Assembly: GCA_035541895.1 (NCBI GenBank)
Contig: DATKMK010000063.1
Location: forward strand, 1-64,000
DNA from: DATKMK01 sp035541895
GTDB taxonomy: Bacteria > Desulfobacterota > Binatia > HRBIN30 > JACQVA1
DNA: 64,000 nucleotides
Direction of reading: 5' to 3'
The notes beneath the pieces are model-generated. The model was not told the origin of the DNA. It did not search any database and saw nothing but the letters and a program-made list of their open reading frames with translations. Position 1 is the first letter of the stretch. Each line of letters starts with the position of its first letter. Of this stretch, positions 61,697 through 64,000 are shown piece after piece. The translations under genes were made by a program, and so were the position numbers.

Positions 61697-61781
61697 GTAG
61701 CCACAGGCTTCAGCCTGCGCTGTCGGGTTTCAACGAGGCCGAAAAATCGGCGGCGAAACGCGCCCTGAAGGGTGCGGCTAC
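61697..61781. repeat. 85-bp REP/MITE-like element
   Basis: The element has imperfect inverted ends: GTAGCCACA at the left and TGCGGCTAC at the right (8 of 9 pair). It contains two small palindromes, CAGGCTTCAGCCTG (61704-61717) and CCCTGAAGGG (61763-61772). It lies in the 185-base gap between the methyltransferase and the glycosyltransferase genes and has no coding capacity. The first inner palindrome is shared with 39924-39943. Confidence 0.5.
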
Positions 61782-61859
61782 AGTCCTGCAGTATTGGGGG
61801 TCCCGATACCGCGTCGGCTCGTTGCAATGCCGATCAAATCCAGGTAGCGGCAGACGGCT

Positions 61860-64000
61860 ATGGCGGAGCAGAAGGGCTGGTTCGGGCGGCCGTCGGCCTG
61901 GATCCTCGCGGTGGTGGTGTTTGCGGGGCTGGTGCGGTGCAGCTTCGTCAGTTGGGACCAACATCACTTCTTTCACCCCGACGAGCGCGCGATCGCCGAG
62001 GCGGTGCAGCGCATCTCGCTCGGTTGGTCCGACTTCCGTCTCGACCCCAAATTCTTCGCCTACGGATCGCTGCCGTTCTATCTGACCCGCGCGGTGGTGG
62101 ACGCGCTCGCGCACGTCGCGCCGCACCTCGCCAGCTACGATGGCATCATCGCCACCGGCCGCGTGGTGAGCGGCGTCGCGGGTACCTTGACGGTGGTGGT
62201 GTTGATCCTCCTCGGCGCGCGCCTCTACAATCTGTCGGTCGGTATCCTCGCCGGATTCCTGCTGGCCGCCTGTCCGTTGCACGTTCAAAACTCGCACTTC
62301 ATGGCCACCGACATCGCGCTGACCCTGGCGGTGCTGGTGGCGTTGTTCGCGCAAATCAATCTGGTCCGTAGCGGCCGACTACTCGACGCGGTATGGGTCG
62401 GCGTCACGTTGGGCATCGCGTTGGCGTGCAAATTCAGCGCGCTGCCGCTGCTCGCGCCGCTCGCGGTCACGTTGGCGATTCGTGCGCGCACCGACGGGTT
62501 CGGTCGCATCGCACTGTATGCTCCGCTGATCTTGTTGATCGCCGTCGGCGTGTTCGCGATCGGCGAGCCCTATGCCTTCGCCACCTTCAATCCGATCGCG
62601 TTGGTCACGCTGTTCGTGCAAGCCATGCCGCGCGCGCTGGCGGTGATTCGCAGCACCGATCCCGAGCTGCACGGAGTACGCGGCGCGGTTGAAGTCCTGT
62701 TTCGCGCGATCAGTGCGCCGGCGTACGCGAGCTCGATCCTCGAGCAGAGTCACATGGTGTCGAATGCGGGCCTGCTGCCCTACACCAATCAGTACGTCGG
62801 CACGCCGAAGTACGGCTACGAGCTGACGCAAATCGTCCTGTGGTGCATGGCGCCGCCGCTCGGCCTCGCCGCGGTGTGGGCGACGGGACGGCGCGCGGTC
62901 AATTTCTGGCGCGAGCGGTCGGAGGAAATCGTCCTGCTCGCGTGGGTGGTGCCGTTCTTCCTCGTCAGCGGCTGGTTCGAGGTCAAGTTCATCCGCTATC
63001 TCTTGCCGATCTACCCGATCATGATTCTCTTTGCGGCCGAATGGCTCGTGCGCCTGCGCGCGCGCGGCGGGATGGTGGGGCGCGTGCTGTCGCTGATCGT
63101 CACGGTGGGCACGCTGCTCGCGCTGTTCGCGTTCATGTCGATCTACGCCCGACCGCACACGGTCGTGTCGGCGTCGGAGTGGGTCTACAAGTTCGTCCCC
63201 ACCGGCAGCAAGATTCTGTCGCAAGATTGGGACGAAGGCTTCCCGTTCTCGTTTCCGGGCATGGGACCGGAGCGCTACAAGATCACCAACTTCGGCTACT
63301 ACGAGCCCGACAATCCCACCAAGATACGCAAGCTCGCCGGCCATCTCGCCGAGAGCGACTACATCGCGTTTCAAACCAAACGGCTGTACGGCGCGCTGAC
63401 GCAAGCGGCGCAGAAGTATCCGCTCAGCAGCAACTATTTCTATCTCTTGTTCGCGGGTGACCTCGGCTACACGCTGGTGCACGAGGAGGCATCGCGCCCG
63501 AGCGTGTTCGGCATCGAATTCCCCGACGAACTCGCCGACGAGTCGTTCACCGTCTACGACCACCCGAAGGTGCTGATCTTCCGCAACGACGGGCGGCTGA
63601 GCGCCGACGCGTTGTACGACAAGATCATGAACGGCCTGCCGTCACGGCCGATGACGCGCAGCGATCTGCTGCGCGCGCGCCCGGGCGCCGAGGTCGGCGG
63701 CGCGCTCCGTCCGCCGATTCGTTCGAGCCTGCTGGCGACGCTGACGTTCGCGCTGCTCGTCGAGGTCCTCGGGCTGGCGGTCTACGCGCTCGGCGGCGGG
63801 TGGCTGATGGGCGCGAGTCCGTACGCCTTGGCGAAGATCATCGGCGTGCTGCTGTTCGCGTATGTCCCGTGGGTGCTCGTGCATCTCGGGCAAGTGGAAT
63901 TCTCCCGCGCCACGTTGGCGGTGTGGGCGTTGGTGCTCGGCGGCATCGGTGCCGCGGCCGCGCTCCGCACGCGCCGGCGCGCCACCGAATGGGACGTGTC
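61860..64000 (+). CDS. GT39-type membrane glycosyltransferase, C-terminally fused to a DUF2298 domain (3' end missing)
   Basis: An open frame of 713 codons that runs off the right edge. The N-terminus carries a membrane helix, then FFHPDERAIAEAVQRIS (HPDE motif) of dolichyl-P-sugar-dependent GT-C enzymes, several helices (to about 370) and a soluble region. The last 90 residues (ALLVEVLGLAVYALGGGWLM, YALAKIIGVLLFAYVPWVLV) align well with the start of the DUF2298 protein at 48645. The gene is therefore probably a GT39-DUF2298 fusion of more than 1,300 aa. ATG at 61860 is used; the ribosome site is weak. Confidence 0.7.
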   Translation, partial: MAEQKGWFGRPSAWILAVVVFAGLVRCSFVSWDQHHFFHPDERAIAEAVQRISLGWSDFRLDPKFFAYGSLPFYLTRAVVDALAHVAPHLASYDGIIATGRVVSGVAGTLTVVVLILLGARLYNLSVGILAGFLLAACPLHVQNSHFMATDIALTLAVLVALFAQINLVRSGRLLDAVWVGVTLGIALACKFSALPLLAPLAVTLAIRARTDGFGRIALYAPLILLIAVGVFAIGEPYAFATFNPIALVTLFVQAMPRALAVIRSTDPELHGVRGAVEVLFRAISAPAYASSILEQSHMVSNAGLLPYTNQYVGTPKYGYELTQIVLWCMAPPLGLAAVWATGRRAVNFWRERSEEIVLLAWVVPFFLVSGWFEVKFIRYLLPIYPIMILFAAEWLVRLRARGGMVGRVLSLIVTVGTLLALFAFMSIYARPHTVVSASEWVYKFVPTGSKILSQDWDEGFPFSFPGMGPERYKITNFGYYEPDNPTKIRKLAGHLAESDYIAFQTKRLYGALTQAAQKYPLSSNYFYLLFAGDLGYTLVHEEASRPSVFGIEFPDELADESFTVYDHPKVLIFRNDGRLSADALYDKIMNGLPSRPMTRSDLLRARPGAEVGGALRPPIRSSLLATLTFALLVEVLGLAVYALGGGWLMGASPYALAKIIGVLLFAYVPWVLVHLGQVEFSRATLAVWALVLGGIGAAAALRTRRRATEWDV

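Overview
This is a high-GC, gene-dense chromosomal window with 52 fairly confident protein genes plus one doubtful small ORF. I see no rRNA, tRNA, CRISPR array, insertion sequence or phage gene. The organism looks Gram-negative: it has lipoproteins, a LolA-like periplasmic protein, an outer-membrane barrel, a TonB-like protein and TatA. It also has split glycine decarboxylase subunits, 2-oxoacid:acceptor oxidoreductase, F420/LLM-type oxidoreductases, a P450 and several amidohydrolases. Secreted proteins carry Thr/Pro linkers and dockerin-like calcium repeats ending in a DELV...VN.AL...GC pattern. From memory this combination is typical of uncultivated deltaproteobacteria-like lineages such as Candidatus Binatota. 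That placement is inference, not proof.

Layout. 137-4298: enoyl-CoA hydratase, endonuclease III, D-aminoacylase-like amidohydrolase, a YgbA-type Cys-rich protein and a 39-aa membrane peptide. 4314-5405: HGSNAT-like membrane acetyltransferase. 5557-8797: three overlapping genes for a circularly permuted ATP-grasp, an alpha-E protein and an Anbu-type proteasome homologue. 8816-14820: a catabolic block, mostly on the minus strand (nitronate monooxygenase-like enzyme, P450, ATP-grasp, amidohydrolase, LLM oxidoreductase), with one secreted Ig-like protein. 15294-18907: a styrene-oxide-isomerase-like membrane protein, an alkylsulfatase lipoprotein and an alpha/beta hydrolase. 18955-23180 (minus): fused CoA-transferase and KorAB. 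23423-25738: topoisomerase IV subunit A. 25856-27479: MaoC-type dehydratase and alanine dehydrogenase. 27590-32818: folD-gcvT-gcvH-gcvPA-gcvPB, a one-carbon/glycine-cleavage operon. 32866-36118: TonB-like, TatA, zinc-ribbon DUF3426 and GT2 genes. 36303-39304: two paralogous secreted proteins. 39332-44204: CBS protein, BKACE-type enzyme, two amidohydrolase-2 proteins and an F420-LLM enzyme. 44301-47024: a secreted multihaem cytochrome with a dockerin and an Ig-like domain. 47055-51478: FAD oxidoreductase, DUF2298 membrane protein and methyltransferase. 51573-59570: an envelope export cluster (LolA-like protein, double-FtsX permease, ABC ATPase, two Thr/Pro-rich exported proteins, outer-membrane barrel). 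It is followed by an SDR/acyl reductase-like enzyme and a methyltransferase. 61860 to the right edge: a GT39-type membrane glycosyltransferase that appears fused to a second DUF2298 domain cut off by the window.

The most interesting systems are the Anbu/ATP-grasp/alpha-E trio without its usual transglutaminase partner, the LolA/FtsX-ABC/barrel export cluster, the SOI-like protein beside an alkylsulfatase, and the GT39-DUF2298 fusion with its stand-alone paralogue about 13 kb away. Small structural signals include an exact 18-bp direct repeat between divergent genes, REP-like palindromes, convergent-gene hairpins and an operator-like palindrome in front of the P450. All calls come from reading translations by eye. 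No database search was run.
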